Part shown: piece by piece, positions 30,267 through 39,720 of the stretch | How the letters are laid out: each line of letters starts with the position of its first letter | Numbering within the stretch: position 1 is the stretch's first letter | NCBI RefSeq assembly: GCF_000519205.1 | Contig: NZ_JAFB01000019.1 | Span: forward strand, 161,639-225,638 | Length of the DNA stretch: 64,000 nt | Direction: 5' to 3' | From: Amycolatopsis taiwanensis DSM 45107 | Lineage (GTDB): Bacteria; Actinomycetota; Actinomycetes; Mycobacteriales; Pseudonocardiaceae | The notes under the pieces: generated by a model | Seen by the model: only the letters and a program-made list of their open reading frames with translations | What the model was told of the DNA's origin: nothing | The model's database searches: none | Program-made: the position numbers and the translations under genes

Positions 30267-30608
30267 TCAGTCCTGACCGCCCTGGCGCTTCAGGCGCTGG
30301 GTGTATTCGCGCATGCGCTTGGGATAGCCGACGCGCGCGACCTCGTAGACCGGGATGCCGTGCTTGCGCCCGAAGCGCTGCGCCGCGTCCAGGCTGCCGA
30401 TGCGGCGGCGGGTCCATTCGCCGTCGTGCGCGATCAAGACCACGGTGGTGTCGGTGAAATTGGTTCGAGGCTCCACGTAGGCCTCGACCCCGTGGCGCGT
30501 CGCCGCCCAGTTCTCCAGATGCGTCGTGTCGTTTTCACTGGGTCCCCTCAGCGTGCCCGGCCGGCCACGTCTGCGGCGCAGCGAGTCGAACAGACCCACC
30601 TCCACCAC
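30267..30608 (-). CDS. Conserved small protein, function unknown
   Basis: A 113-residue protein from GTG 30608, with CGGAGG six bases upstream; an open frame to 30650 and a GTG at 30599 (GLFDSLRRRR) are other choices. It starts with a basic stretch (LFDSLRRRRGRPGTL). A folded-looking part follows: HLENWAATRHGVEAYVEPRT, TVVLIAHDGEWTRRRIGS, and AAQRFGRKHGIPVYEVARVG. The pattern is common to small actinobacterial proteins, sometimes loosely labelled oxidoreductase. I know of no proven function. It is divergent from lpdA. Confidence 0.7.
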   Translation of the reverse strand: MVEVGLFDSLRRRRGRPGTLRGPSENDTTHLENWAATRHGVEAYVEPRTNFTDTTVVLIAHDGEWTRRRIGSLDAAQRFGRKHGIPVYEVARVGYPKRMREYTQRLKRQGGQD

Positions 30609-30825
30609 CTCTATCCTCCGCCGTGTGGCCGCCATTATGCAGGCGATCACGTGTGCGCCGAGTAATACACCCCCGCGCCCAGCCGTCGAAAACGCCTCCG
30701 ACTGTGTTCACCGGCACTACCGCCTCTGTCGCGACAGGGAAGTGCCTAGTGACAAGATGAGGAGGCCGAGAAGCAGTAAAGACGTCGAAGAGTTCTGCGA
30801 ACGAGCTCACCGAGGAGTATTCGAA

Positions 30826-32199
30826 GTGACCGATACCTCCGCCGACCTGGTGATCCTTGGTGGCGGATCGGGCGGCTACGCCGCCGCTTTCCGCGCGGCC
30901 GAGCTGGGCCTTTCCGTGATCCTGATCGAGAAGGACAAACTGGGCGGGACCTGCCTGCACCGGGGTTGCATTCCCACCAAGGCGCTCCTGCACGCGGCGG
31001 AAGTCGCCGACGTCGCGCGCGACGGTGAGCAGTTCGGGGTCAAGACCACCCTCGAAGGCATCGACATCGCAGGGGTCAACAAGTACAAGGAAGGCATCAT
31101 CGCCCGCCTCTACAAGGGGCTGCAGGGCCTGGCCAAGTCGCACAAGGTGAACCTCGTCGAGGGCACCGGCACCTTCGTGGCGCCGAACGCGGTCGACGTC
31201 GACGGCCGGCGCTACACCGGCAAGAACGTGATCCTGGCGACGGGTTCCTACGCCAAGAGCCTGCCCGGCCTGGAACTGGGCGGCCGGATCATCACCAGCG
31301 ACGACGCGCTGTCCCTGGACTACATCCCGGAGAAGGTCGTCGTGCTCGGCGGCGGCGTGATCGGTGTCGAGTTCGCCAGCGTGTGGGCCTCCTTCGGGGT
31401 CGACGTGACCATCGTCGAGGCGCTGCCGCGGCTGGTGCCCAACGAGGACGAGTTCGCTTCCAAGCAGCTCGAGCGCGCCTTCCGCCGCCGCAAGATCGCG
31501 TTCAAGACCGGGGTGAAGTTCACCGGTGCCAGGCAGGACGAGAACGGCGTCGCGGTGTCGCTGGAGACCGGCGAGACCCTGGAGGCCGATCTGCTGCTGG
31601 TCGCGGTCGGCCGCGGCCCGAACACCGCCGGCCACGGCTACGAGGAGGCCGGGGTCGGGATGGACCGCGGCTTCGTGCTCACCGACGACCGCTTGCGCAC
31701 CAACCTGCCGAACGTCTACGCCGTCGGCGACATCGTGCCCGGCCTGCAGCTCGCGCACCGCGGTTTCCAGCAGGGCATCTTCGTCGCGGAGGAGATCGCC
31801 GGCCTGGCCCCGCGCGGGATCGACGAGTCGGGCATCCCCCGCGTCACCTACTCTCACCCGGAGGTCGCCTCGGTCGGGCTCACCGAGGCCGCGGCCAAGG
31901 ATCGCTACGGCCAGGGGGTCACCACCTTCACCTACGACCTCGGCGGCAACGGCAAGAGCCAGATCCTCAAGACTTCCGGCGCGATCAAGCTGGTCAAGGC
32001 CCCCGACGGACCGGTCGTGGGCCTGCACCTGGTGGGCGACCGGGTCGGCGAGCTGATCGGCGAGGCCCAGCTGATCTACAACTGGGAAGCCTTCCCGGAG
32101 GACGTCGCCCCGTTGATCCACGCCCACCCCACCCAGACCGAGGCCCTCGGCGAAGCACACCTTGCCCTGGCCGGCAAGCCACTGCACGTGCACAGCTGA
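30826..32199 (+). CDS. lpdA: Dihydrolipoyl dehydrogenase (E3)
   Basis: A 457-residue FAD-dependent disulfide oxidoreductase that re-oxidises dihydrolipoyl groups of 2-oxoacid dehydrogenases. The FAD fold is LVILGGGSGGYAAAFRAAEL, the redox disulfide is GTCLHRGCIPTK, and the NAD fold is VVVLGGGVIGVEFASVW. The C-terminal catalytic His-Glu pair is in HAHPTQTEALGEA. GTG 30826 has GAGGAG upstream; an upstream open frame is not supported. It is followed after 54 bases by sucB, so E3 and E2 are co-transcribed. Confidence 0.96.
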   Translation: MTDTSADLVILGGGSGGYAAAFRAAELGLSVILIEKDKLGGTCLHRGCIPTKALLHAAEVADVARDGEQFGVKTTLEGIDIAGVNKYKEGIIARLYKGLQGLAKSHKVNLVEGTGTFVAPNAVDVDGRRYTGKNVILATGSYAKSLPGLELGGRIITSDDALSLDYIPEKVVVLGGGVIGVEFASVWASFGVDVTIVEALPRLVPNEDEFASKQLERAFRRRKIAFKTGVKFTGARQDENGVAVSLETGETLEADLLLVAVGRGPNTAGHGYEEAGVGMDRGFVLTDDRLRTNLPNVYAVGDIVPGLQLAHRGFQQGIFVAEEIAGLAPRGIDESGIPRVTYSHPEVASVGLTEAAAKDRYGQGVTTFTYDLGGNGKSQILKTSGAIKLVKAPDGPVVGLHLVGDRVGELIGEAQLIYNWEAFPEDVAPLIHAHPTQTEALGEAHLALAGKPLHVHS

Positions 32200-32253
32200 C
32201 GAACCTCCCAGCACTTTCGACCACACCAAGAAGATTCAAGGAGTCAGCGAACG

Positions 32254-33999
32254 ATGGCCTACTCCGTCACATTGCCGGAGCTCGGGGAGAGCGTCACGGA
32301 GGGCACCGTCACCCGGTGGCTGAAGCAGGAGGGTGACCAGGTAGCGGTCGACGAGCCGTTGCTGGAGATTTCCACGGACAAGGTCGACACGGAAGTCCCG
32401 TCGCCGGTGGCCGGTGTTCTCCAGCGGATCGTCGCCAAGGAGGACGAGACGGTCGAGGTGGGCGGCGAACTCGCCGTGATCGACGACGGTTCCGGCGGTG
32501 GCGCGAGCGCACCCGCCGAACCGGCGCAGCCCGCGCAGCCCGCGCAGCCCGCGCCCGCCGCCGAACCACAGCCGGCCCCGGCCGCTCCCGCGCCCGAGCC
32601 GGTACCGGCCGCCGCCGCGCCCAGCCCGGCGGCGGCGCAGGGCACGCCGGTCACCCTGCCGGAACTCGGTGAGAGCGTCACCGAGGGCACGGTGACCCGG
32701 TGGCTCAAGCAGGTCGGCGACTCGGTCGAGGTGGACGAGCCGCTGCTGGAGATCTCCACGGACAAGGTCGACACGGAGGTCCCGTCGCCGGTGGCCGGGG
32801 TGCTGCTGGAGATCAGCGCGGCCGAGGACGAGACCGTCGAGGTCGGTGGCCGGCTCGCGGTGATCGGCGCCCCCGGCGCCGCGCCGGCAGCCGCTCCCGC
32901 TCCGGCCCCGACGCCCGAGCCGCCCGCTCCGGCCCCCGCGCCGGAGGCCGCACGGCCCGCGCCCGCGCCCGAGCCGCCCCGGCCGACACCTCAGCCCGCC
33001 CCGCAGCCCGTCGCGGAGACTCCCGCGCCGAGCGCGGAAGCCGAGGGCAACGGCACCGCGCCGTATGTCACGCCGCTGGTGCGCAAGCTGGCGACCGAGC
33101 ACGGGATCGACCTGTCGTCGCTGACCGGCAGCGGCGTGGGCGGCCGGATCCGTAAGCAGGATGTGCTGGCCGCGGCGGAGGCGAAGCAGAAGACCGCGGC
33201 TCCGGCAGCGCCGGCTCCGGCGGCGGCCCAGCCCAGCAGGCCGGCTCCCGCCGCCGTCTCGCCGGAGCTGGCCGCGTTGCGCGGCACGGTCCAGAAGGCG
33301 AGCCGGATCCGGCAGCTGATCGCCCAGCGCACCCGGGAGTCGCTGCAGACCTCCGCGCAGCTCACCCAGGTCTTCGAGGTCGACATGACCAAGGTGGCCC
33401 GGCTGCGGGACCGCGCGAAGGCGCAGTTCCTCGAGCGCGAGGGCGTGAAGCTGACCTTCCTGCCGTTCTTCGCGAAGGCGACGATCGAGGCGCTCAAGCA
33501 GCACCCCAACATCAACGCCTACTTCGACGAGAACACCAAGGAGATCACCTACTTCGACGACGAGCACCTGGCGATCGCGGTGGACACCGAGAAGGGCCTG
33601 CTCTCCCCGGTGATCCACAACGCCGGCCAGCTCAACCTGGCCGGGCTGGCCACCCGCATCGCCGACCTGGCCGCCCGGACCCGGTCGAACAAGGCCAAGC
33701 CGGACGAGCTGTCCGGCGGCACCTTCACGGTGACGAACCTGGGCAGCAACGGCGCGCTGTTCGACACGCCGATCATCAACCAGCCGCAGTCCGGGATCCT
33801 GGGCGTCGGCGCGGTGGTGAAGCGGCCGGTCGTGGTGACCGATGCGGAAGGGCAGGACACGATCGCGATCCGGTCGATGGCCTACCTGGCGCTCACCTAC
33901 GACCACCGGCTCATCGACGGGGCCGACGCCGGCCGGTTCCTCACCACCATCAAGCACCGGCTGGAAGAGGGTCAGTTCGCCGACGAACTCGGCCTGTAG
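32254..33999 (+). CDS. sucB: 2-oxoacid dehydrogenase dihydrolipoyl acyltransferase (E2), two lipoyl domains
   Basis: A 581-residue E2 of the DlaT/SucB type, serving pyruvate or 2-oxoglutarate dehydrogenase. Two lipoyl domains come first, with lipoyl lysines at Lys43 and Lys171 in [12 protein letters not shown]. Each is followed by an Ala/Pro linker. A peripheral E3-binding domain ([20 protein letters not shown]) and the catalytic domain follow, ending in [12 protein letters not shown] with the active-site His and Asp. ATG 32254 follows AAGGAG. Lipoylation by LipB and LipA, both encoded downstream, is required. The same gene is dlaT (Rv2215) in Mycobacterium, where it serves pyruvate dehydrogenase. 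Confidence 0.95.
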   Translation: MAYSVTLPELGESVTEGTVTRWLKQEGDQVAVDEPLLEISTDKVDTEVPSPVAGVLQRIVAKEDETVEVGGELAVIDDGSGGGASAPAEPAQPAQPAQPAPAAEPQPAPAAPAPEPVPAAAAPSPAAAQGTPVTLPELGESVTEGTVTRWLKQVGDSVEVDEPLLEISTDKVDTEVPSPVAGVLLEISAAEDETVEVGGRLAVIGAPGAAPAAAPAPAPTPEPPAPAPAPEAARPAPAPEPPRPTPQPAPQPVAETPAPSAEAEGNGTAPYVTPLVRKLATEHGIDLSSLTGSGVGGRIRKQDVLAAAEAKQKTAAPAAPAPAAAQPSRPAPAAVSPELAALRGTVQKASRIRQLIAQRTRESLQTSAQLTQVFEVDMTKVARLRDRAKAQFLEREGVKLTFLPFFAKATIEALKQHPNINAYFDENTKEITYFDDEHLAIAVDTEKGLLSPVIHNAGQLNLAGLATRIADLAARTRSNKAKPDELSGGTFTVTNLGSNGALFDTPIINQPQSGILGVGAVVKRPVVVTDAEGQDTIAIRSMAYLALTYDHRLIDGADAGRFLTTIKHRLEEGQFADELGL

Positions 34000-34014
34000 G
34001 AATCACGAGAGCCG

Positions 34015-34046
34015 CAACCCCCTTCCCCGGCCGGGGAAGGGGGTTG
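34015..34046. terminator. Terminator after sucB
   Basis: A perfect 32-base palindrome (CAACCCCCTTCCCCGG and its reverse complement CCGGGGAAGGGGGTTG) starts 15 bases past the sucB stop. It would form a very stable hairpin followed by TTGCTGCT. Confidence 0.85.
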
Positions 34047-34097
34047 TTGCTGCTACCCGGAGGTGCGTGGCCGCGGATGGTGAGCAACGATCGACAC

Positions 34098-34976
34098 ATG
34101 CGCATCCTGATCGCCGGGTCCAGCGGCTTGATCGGCCGGCCGCTGATGGCCGCGCTGCGGGAGTCCGGCCACGAGGTGCGGCGGCTGGTCCGGGCCTCGT
34201 CGCCCGCGGCCGGTGAATACCGCTGGGATCCGCCCGCCGGTCGCGTCGAGGACGGTGCGTTCGACGGGGTCGACGCGGTGATCAACCTGTGCGGCTCGCC
34301 GATGGGCATGCGGTGGAGCGCCGCGCGCAAGCAGATGATCGTCGACAGCCGGATCGAGCCGACCGACGTGCTCGCCGAGGAGGTGGCCGAGCACGGTGTC
34401 CCTTCCCTGCTCAACGCTTCGGGCATCAGCTTCTACGGCGACACCGGGGAAACCGTCGTCGACGAGACCTCGGCCGCGGGGCAGGGGTTCCTGGCCGGGT
34501 TGTGCCAGCGGTGGGAGGCCGCGACGGGCCCGGCCGTGCGGGCCGGTGCACGCGTGGTCCACCTGCGGACCGGGCTCGTGCTCGCCCGTGGCGGTCTGCT
34601 CGGCCCGTTGGCGCCGCTGTTCCGGCTCGGCCTCGGTGCGCGCCTCGGCGACGGCCGGCAGTTCATGCCGTGGATCAGCCTGGCCGACGAGGTCGCGGCC
34701 ATCCGGTTCCTGGTGGAGCACGAAACGCTGACCGGTCCGGTCAACCTCTGCGCGCCCGAACCGGCCACGAACGCGGAGTTCACCCGGACCCTGGCCCGCG
34801 TGCTGCACCGCCCGGCGCCTTGGTGGGTCCCGGCTTCGGCGCTCCGGCTGGTGCTGGGCGAAGCCGCGGACGAGCTGGCGTTGATGTCGGTGCGGGCCGT
34901 TCCCGCCGTGCTGACCAAGGCCGGCTTCTCCTTCACCGACACCCGGTTGGAGCGGGCCCTGGCGGTCGTCGGGTGA
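34098..34976 (+). CDS. TIGR01777-family NAD-dependent epimerase (YfcH-like SDR)
   Basis: A 292-residue extended short-chain dehydrogenase-like protein. The Rossmann motif is MRILIAGSSGLIGRPLMAAL. Family marks follow: VINLCGSPMGMRWSAARKQ, SGISFYGDTGETVVDE (the Tyr region) and QFMPWISLADEVAAIRF. The start is ATG 34098. The same gene stands between dlaT and lipB in Mycobacterium (Rv2216). The reaction is not known. Its stop overlaps the start of the PAP2 gene by GTGA, so the two are coupled. Confidence 0.9.
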   Translation: MRILIAGSSGLIGRPLMAALRESGHEVRRLVRASSPAAGEYRWDPPAGRVEDGAFDGVDAVINLCGSPMGMRWSAARKQMIVDSRIEPTDVLAEEVAEHGVPSLLNASGISFYGDTGETVVDETSAAGQGFLAGLCQRWEAATGPAVRAGARVVHLRTGLVLARGGLLGPLAPLFRLGLGARLGDGRQFMPWISLADEVAAIRFLVEHETLTGPVNLCAPEPATNAEFTRTLARVLHRPAPWWVPASALRLVLGEAADELALMSVRAVPAVLTKAGFSFTDTRLERALAVVG

Positions 34977-35602
34977 TCAGGTGGGTGTTGCTGGGCGGCG
35001 CATTGGCCGCCCTGTTCGTACTGCTCGGCGCGGCGGTCGCCGGACATCCGCTGCCCATCGATCTTGCCGTCGCCGGCGCGCTGCAGGGCTGGTGGCGGGG
35101 CACAACCGGGGTGGTCACGACGGTGATCAGCGACACGTTCGGCATTGTGTTGCCCACCGTTTTCGCGGTCGCGTTGCCGGTCGCGGCGGTACTGTGCTGG
35201 CACCGGGGACTCCGGCGGGAGCTGGACGTCCTGCTGCGGGCATTGCCGGTGCTGCTGCTGTGCCGGCTCACCAGCGTGGTCGGCAAGCCGCTGTTCGAGC
35301 GATCCCGGCCGCGCGAGTACGCGCAGTTCAGCTATCCGAGCGGGCACGTCGTCGCCGCGGCGAGCATGGGCCTGGCCGCGGTGCTGCTGTGCGTGTGGCT
35401 GGCGCCCCGGCTGACCCGCTGGGCCATTGTCACGTTCGCGTCGATCACCGTGCTGGTCGCGGTCAGCCGGCTGGTGCTGGGAGTGCACTGGCTGACCGAC
35501 ACCGTCGGCGCGGTGCTCGGCGTTCTCGGCGTCGGGCTGGCCGGCGCGGCCGTTGTGAGGTTGCTACCACGGCCCGTGCTGGCGGCGACGCTCCCGGCGT
35601 AG
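34973..35602 (+). CDS. PAP2-family membrane phosphatase
   Basis: A 209-residue membrane phosphatase with about six helices. The three PAP2 motifs are present: [20 protein letters not shown], and [12 protein letters not shown] with the catalytic histidine. Such enzymes remove phosphate from lipid phosphates or polyprenyl pyrophosphates on the outer membrane face. The GTG at 34973 overlaps the epimerase stop. The gene sits between the epimerase and lipB, a place not occupied in Mycobacterium. Confidence 0.9.
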   Translation: MIRWVLLGGALAALFVLLGAAVAGHPLPIDLAVAGALQGWWRGTTGVVTTVISDTFGIVLPTVFAVALPVAAVLCWHRGLRRELDVLLRALPVLLLCRLTSVVGKPLFERSRPREYAQFSYPSGHVVAAASMGLAAVLLCVWLAPRLTRWAIVTFASITVLVAVSRLVLGVHWLTDTVGAVLGVLGVGLAGAAVVRLLPRPVLAATLPA

Positions 35603-35612
35603 ATTGCTTGAC

Positions 35613-36320
35613 GTGACCGCTTCTTCCTGCCGCGCCACTACAGATCCCGTTGACGTCCGCGCGATCGGCACGATCGACTACCTCAAAGCGTGGGAACTGC
35701 AACGCAGTTACGCGACCGCCCGCGCCGACGGCACCGGTCCCGACACCTTCCTGCTGCTGGAACATCCCTCGGTCTACACCGCCGGTAAGCGGACCGAGCC
35801 CGCCGACCGCCCGGTCGACGGCACCCCCGTGATCGACGTGGACCGCGGCGGCCGGATCACCTGGCACGGGCCGGGCCAGCTGGTCGGATACCCGATCATC
35901 AAGCTGAGCGACCCGATCGACGTGGTCCACTACGTGCGGCGGCTCGAGGAGGCGCTGATCAGGGTGTGTGACCAGTTCGGCGTGCCCACCGGGCGGGTGG
36001 AGGGCCGCAGCGGGGTGTGGGTGCCGGCCGACGACCGCGGGCCGGAACGCAAGATCGCCGCGATCGGCATCCGCGTGCAGCGCGGCGTGACCATGCACGG
36101 GTTCGAGCTGAACTGCGACGCGGACCTGTCGGCGTTCGGCCGGATCGTCCCGTGCGGCATCCGCGATGCCGGGGTCACGTCGTTGTCGTTCGAGCTGGAT
36201 CGCGTCGTCACCGTCAACGAGGCGCTTCCGCTGGCCCGGGACGCCGTCCTCGCCGCGCTCGACGGCGAACTTCCGGTCACCGACCACTGGCTGCCCCGCC
36301 CGGCTGCCGTCGCTTCCTGA
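35613..36320 (+). CDS. lipB: Octanoyl-ACP:protein octanoyltransferase
   Basis: A 235-residue enzyme that moves octanoyl groups from acyl carrier protein to lipoyl domains. Motifs include [36 protein letters not shown], the catalytic lysine in [11 protein letters not shown] and the catalytic cysteine in [19 protein letters not shown] 35613 is chosen; TTG 35604 would add three residues, and neither has a good ribosome binding site. LipA, the next enzyme of the pathway, is not adjacent but lies 3.4 kb further on. Confidence 0.95.
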   Translation: MTASSCRATTDPVDVRAIGTIDYLKAWELQRSYATARADGTGPDTFLLLEHPSVYTAGKRTEPADRPVDGTPVIDVDRGGRITWHGPGQLVGYPIIKLSDPIDVVHYVRRLEEALIRVCDQFGVPTGRVEGRSGVWVPADDRGPERKIAAIGIRVQRGVTMHGFELNCDADLSAFGRIVPCGIRDAGVTSLSFELDRVVTVNEALPLARDAVLAALDGELPVTDHWLPRPAAVAS

Positions 36321-36365
36321 GCCGCTGCTCTGTCTTGCGGGCCTCTAGGCCCACAAGGCGGAGCC

Positions 36366-36500
36366 GTCAGGGGGTTTGCTTCATGAGTGACCCGTACTGT
36401 CGAAAATCGGCATAAACGGGCCACTCATGCACGTAACCAGCCGCGCCACCGCGAGGTCGCCGGTCCCGGGTCCCGGGCGGGCGTGGCCCCCCGAGGGGCC
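36366..36500 (+). repeat. Interspersed palindromic repeat, copy 2
   Basis: The core 36383-36428 begins ATGAGTGACCCGT and ends AAACGGGCCACTCAT, nearly the same as 4132-4178. The left flank (GTCAGGGGGTTTGCTTC) and the right flank (CATGCACG, AGCCGCGCCA, GGTCGCCGGTC) also match copy 1. The gap between converging lipB and the F420 oxidoreductase gene (36321-36529) is filled by this unit and a GC-rich tail (CCCCCCGAGGGG and similar). Confidence 0.8.
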
Positions 36501-36529
36501 TGCGGAAGGACCCTCGGGGCGGGCGAAGC

Positions 36530-37465
36530 TCAGGCGAACTGCGGGGCGACCTCGGCGGCGATCAGCTCGACGTGCGCGAGGTCGGTCAGGTCGAGGATCT
36601 GGAAGTAGATCCGGGACACCCCGGCCTTCTCCCGGAAAACGCCGATCTTGTCGACGACCTCGGCAACCGTCCCGGCCAGGCCGTTCTGCCGCAGCTCGGC
36701 CACTTCCCGGCCGATCGCCGCGGCGCGGCGGGACAACTCGGCCTCGTCGCGGCCGACGCAGGCGACCTGTGCCGTGGAGCGGATGATCTCGCCCGGGTCC
36801 CGGCCGATCTCGCGAGCCGCCCCGGCCACGCGCTCGAACTGCACCGCGGCGGTGTCGGCGTCGGCGAAGGCGGCGTTGAACTCGTCGGCGAACCGGGCGG
36901 CCAGCGCCGGGGTGCGCTTCTTCCCGCCCCCGCCGATGATCACCGGCGGGCGCGGCGACTGCACGGGCTTCGGCAGCGCGGGCGAGTCTTCCAGCTGGTA
37001 ATGCTTGCCCGTGTAGGAGAAGGTTTCGCCATCCGGCGTCTCCCACAGCCCGGTGACGATCTCCAACTGTTCGGTGTACCGGTCGAATCGCTCGGGCAGG
37101 TCGTACATCTCAATCCCGTAGGCGCGGTGCTCGGCCTCGTACCAGCCGGAGCCGAGGCCGAGTTCGATCCGGCCGCCGGACATCTGGTCCACCCCGGCCA
37201 CGGAGATCGCCAGCACCGACGGGTGCCGGAAGGTGATGGGGGTGACCAGGGTGCCGAGCCGGATCGCCGACGTCTCCCTGGCCAGGCCGGCCAGCGTGAT
37301 CCAGGCGTCGGTGGGCCCGGGCAGGCCCGACGCGCTCCCCATCTTCAGGTAGTGGTCGGACCGGAAGAATCCGTCGAAGCCGGCTTCCTCGGTCCTTTTC
37401 GCGATCTTGAGCAAATCGTCGTAGCCGGCGCCCTGCTGGGGCTCGGTGAAGATCCGGAAGTCCAT
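36530..37465 (-). CDS. LLM-class F420-dependent oxidoreductase
   Basis: A 311-residue luciferase-like TIM-barrel protein of the F420-using branch common in actinomycetes. Marks include EEAGFDGFFRSDHYLKMG, TSAIRLGTLVTPITFRHPSV, GGRIELGLGSGWYEAEHRAYG and PVIIGGGGKKRT. The substrate is unknown. ATG 37465 (MDFRIFTEP) is preferred over a TTG at 37474. It is the first of four genes that stand between lipB and lipA here and have no counterpart there in Mycobacterium. Confidence 0.9.
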   Translation of the reverse strand: MDFRIFTEPQQGAGYDDLLKIAKRTEEAGFDGFFRSDHYLKMGSASGLPGPTDAWITLAGLARETSAIRLGTLVTPITFRHPSVLAISVAGVDQMSGGRIELGLGSGWYEAEHRAYGIEMYDLPERFDRYTEQLEIVTGLWETPDGETFSYTGKHYQLEDSPALPKPVQSPRPPVIIGGGGKKRTPALAARFADEFNAAFADADTAAVQFERVAGAAREIGRDPGEIIRSTAQVACVGRDEAELSRRAAAIGREVAELRQNGLAGTVAEVVDKIGVFREKAGVSRIYFQILDLTDLAHVELIAAEVAPQFA

Positions 37466-37510
37466 GCCGGTCAATCTAGTTGAGCGGTGGTGGCAGACGG
37501 GTGAGCCGGT

Positions 37511-38110
37511 TCAACGCCGCCGGATGAGGTTCAGCAACTGAACGATCACGGTCTCGACGTCAGCACCGACCCGCTGCGGATCCGGCGAAGTCGCGATCTC
37601 CGTGGCTGCGGCGAGAAGCGCGCCGAACAACAAGCGCGACGTGACATCCAGCGGGACATCGTCGATCTCACCGGCCTCGACGAGGTTCCGCACGTTGTCC
37701 CGGATAAGCCCGAAGGACGCGTTATCCTCGGCGGCCCGCCAGCGTTCCCAGCCCATTACGACCGGTGCCTCCTGGACCGCGATGCGCTGGTAGGCCGGAT
37801 CGAGGCAACTGGTGATGAATTCGCGCAGCCCGTGCAACGCGCGATCCCACGGCGGTTCCGGCCCGTTGGTTATTTCTTCCAGGCGCCCTAAAACAGCGCT
37901 CTCCACCTTCTCGAACGCCGCTTCGAAGAGGGCCTGCTTGCCGTTGAAATGGTGATACAGGGCACCTTTCGTGACCCGCGCGCGCCGGGCGACCTCGTCC
38001 AGGGAAGTGCCCGCGTAGCCCCTTTTCGTGAACAGGTGGACGGCACTGTCCACGAGCGCGGACCGGGTCGACTCCGAATAGTCGAGCCGGCGGGATCGAA
38101 TCGTCGCCAC
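37511..38110 (-). CDS. TetR-family transcriptional regulator
   Basis: A 199-residue regulator. The N-terminal helix-turn-helix is ALVDSAVHLFTKRGYAGTSL followed by DEVARRARVTKGALYHHFNG, as in TetR proteins. The C-terminal part (FITSCLDPAYQRIAVQEAPV, MGWERWRAAED) resembles the common TetR_C ligand domain. GTG 38110 has TAGGG upstream; GTG 38116 and 38119 are close alternatives. It is divergent from the gene at 38228, and the gap holds palindromic sites that it probably binds. Confidence 0.92.
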   Translation of the reverse strand: MATIRSRRLDYSESTRSALVDSAVHLFTKRGYAGTSLDEVARRARVTKGALYHHFNGKQALFEAAFEKVESAVLGRLEEITNGPEPPWDRALHGLREFITSCLDPAYQRIAVQEAPVVMGWERWRAAEDNASFGLIRDNVRNLVEAGEIDDVPLDVTSRLLFGALLAAATEIATSPDPQRVGADVETVIVQLLNLIRRR

Positions 38111-38139
38111 GGTCACCACCCTACGGCAGGGCCGGCGGG

Positions 38140-38202
38140 CCATACCCGTGGTATGGTGAAGGCAGCACCATACCGACAGTATGATGCAAACCATTGGTAT
38201 GG
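38140..38202. promoter_or_regulatory. Likely TetR operator cluster
   Basis: Two palindromes lie in the divergent gap: CCATACCCGTGGTATGG (38140-38156, arms CCATAC/GTATGG) and CATACCGACAGTATG (38169-38183, arms CATAC/GTATG). A further GGTATGG half-site lies at 38196-38202. The shared CCATAC word and the position between the tetR gene and the gene at 38228 point to autoregulation and control of the divergent gene. Confidence 0.75.
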
Positions 38203-38227
38203 CCATGGCGGAAAGGGGGAACATCCC

Positions 38228-38728
38228 ATGACCTGGCACGACTTCTACCGCCGGCGCGATGTCATCGACGCGGTCCTGCGCGAAGCCCGCCGCGACCCGA
38301 GCGCACCGCTGCCCTTCGCCGACGTTCCCGGCGCCCGCGACACGTTCGGCGACGAGGAGAACCTTCTGCTGGCGCTGCAGCACAAGTGGACGCTGGTGTT
38401 CGGGGGCCGTCTGGAGACGGAACTGCTCGACGTCGCCGACACCGTGGACGCGATCCTGAGGGCCTGGCACAGCGCCGTCGGCGCCAACCCGACCCTGCGC
38501 GCCGTGCTCGACGCCAACCTCGACCGTTACCCGTCACTGCGCTCGGCCCACGAAGCCCAGCAGCGGACGCTGGCGGTCACCGCGGGTTTCGCCGGCATCG
38601 AGGAGCCCACCACGGAGATCACCCGGGTCGGCGCCACGATCGAGGCACTGGTGCGGCAGGGCACGCCGGCCGGCCATGCTAGCGATCTGGTCTCGAAGCC
38701 ACGTCGGATGCTCGCGCCCAGCGGGTGA
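38228..38728 (+). CDS. Hypothetical protein, probable target of the adjacent TetR
   Basis: A 166-residue soluble, mostly helical protein. It starts at ATG 38228 (MTWHDFYRRRDVIDAVLREA) behind a GAAAGGGGGA stretch. The middle has FGDEENLLLALQHKWTLVFG and LLDVADTVDAILRAWHSAVG. No catalytic or cofactor motif is seen, and no family name is offered. The divergent regulator and its operators make it the likely regulated gene. The SDR gene follows after 19 bases and may be in the same transcript. Confidence 0.75.
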   Translation: MTWHDFYRRRDVIDAVLREARRDPSAPLPFADVPGARDTFGDEENLLLALQHKWTLVFGGRLETELLDVADTVDAILRAWHSAVGANPTLRAVLDANLDRYPSLRSAHEAQQRTLAVTAGFAGIEEPTTEITRVGATIEALVRQGTPAGHASDLVSKPRRMLAPSG

Positions 38729-38747
38729 ACGTAGTTAGCTGTGGCGC

Positions 38748-39683
38748 ATGGGAAGCAGGTGGACCGAGGAACGCATCCCCGACCAGTCGGGCCGCACCGT
38801 GCTGATCACCGGCGCCAGCTCCGGACTCGGGCTGCGGAGTGCCCAGGTGCTCGCCGGGAAGGGAGCGCACGTCCTGCTCGGCTGCCGCTCCCGCGAGCGC
38901 GGTGAGCAGGCGCTCCGCACGGTGCCCGGGGGCACGCTGGTTCCGTTGGATCTCGCCGACCTCGACGCCGTCCGGCAGGCCGCGCTCGGTGTGCGCGAGC
39001 TGACCGGCGACCGGCTCGACGTCCTGATGAACAACGCCGGTGTGATGGCGCCGCCCAGGACCCTCACCAAGGACGGGTTCGAGCTGCAGTTCGGCACCAA
39101 CCACCTCGGGCATGCCGCGCTGACCTGGCTGCTCATGCCCGCACTGCGGGGCGCCGGCGAGGCGCGGGTGGTGACCGTGTCGAGCATGGCAGCCGGGGGT
39201 ACTCGGCTCGACCTCGCCGACCCGAACTTCGAACGTCAGCGCTACAACCCGAGCACCGCCTACCGTAGGTCCAAGCTCGCCAACCAGGTCTTCGCGATGG
39301 AACTGGATCGCCGGCTGCGCGTCGCGGGCGACGACGTCATCAGCGTCGCCGCCCATCCCGGCTTCGCGATGACCGGCCTGCTCGCCTCGATGGCCCGTTC
39401 CTACCGCAACCCGGTGCTGCGCGCGGGGATCGAGGCCGCGGACCGGATCGTGGGGGCGCTCCGGCTCGCCCAGGACGTCCGGACCGGTGTGCTTCCCCAG
39501 CTCTGCGCGGCGACCGCGCCCGGGGCCAACGGCGGTGACTACATCGGCCCGGCGAGCCTCGCCGGGGCCCGCGGCTACCCCACGATCGTGTCGCCGGTGC
39601 GCGCGGCGCTGGACCGGCGGACCGGGTCGGCATTGTGGGAGTTGACCGCGAAGTTGACCGGTGTCACCCCGGACCCCGCGTAG
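38748..39683 (+). CDS. Short-chain dehydrogenase/reductase
   Basis: A 311-residue SDR of the retinol-dehydrogenase-like group. It has the NADP-binding TVLITGASSGLGLRSAQVLA, the structural NNAG (LDVLMNNAGVMAPP), the catalytic Ser in TVSSMAAGG, and the Tyr-Lys pair in YRRSKLANQVFAMEL. The substrate cannot be told. Start ATG 38748. It lies in the block of genes between lipB and lipA and is probably under control of the TetR nearby. Confidence 0.92.
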   Translation: MGSRWTEERIPDQSGRTVLITGASSGLGLRSAQVLAGKGAHVLLGCRSRERGEQALRTVPGGTLVPLDLADLDAVRQAALGVRELTGDRLDVLMNNAGVMAPPRTLTKDGFELQFGTNHLGHAALTWLLMPALRGAGEARVVTVSSMAAGGTRLDLADPNFERQRYNPSTAYRRSKLANQVFAMELDRRLRVAGDDVISVAAHPGFAMTGLLASMARSYRNPVLRAGIEAADRIVGALRLAQDVRTGVLPQLCAATAPGANGGDYIGPASLAGARGYPTIVSPVRAALDRRTGSALWELTAKLTGVTPDPA

Positions 39684-39720
39684 CCACGGAACGCCGTAAC
39701 GGAAGCGTAGGCTGACCGAT

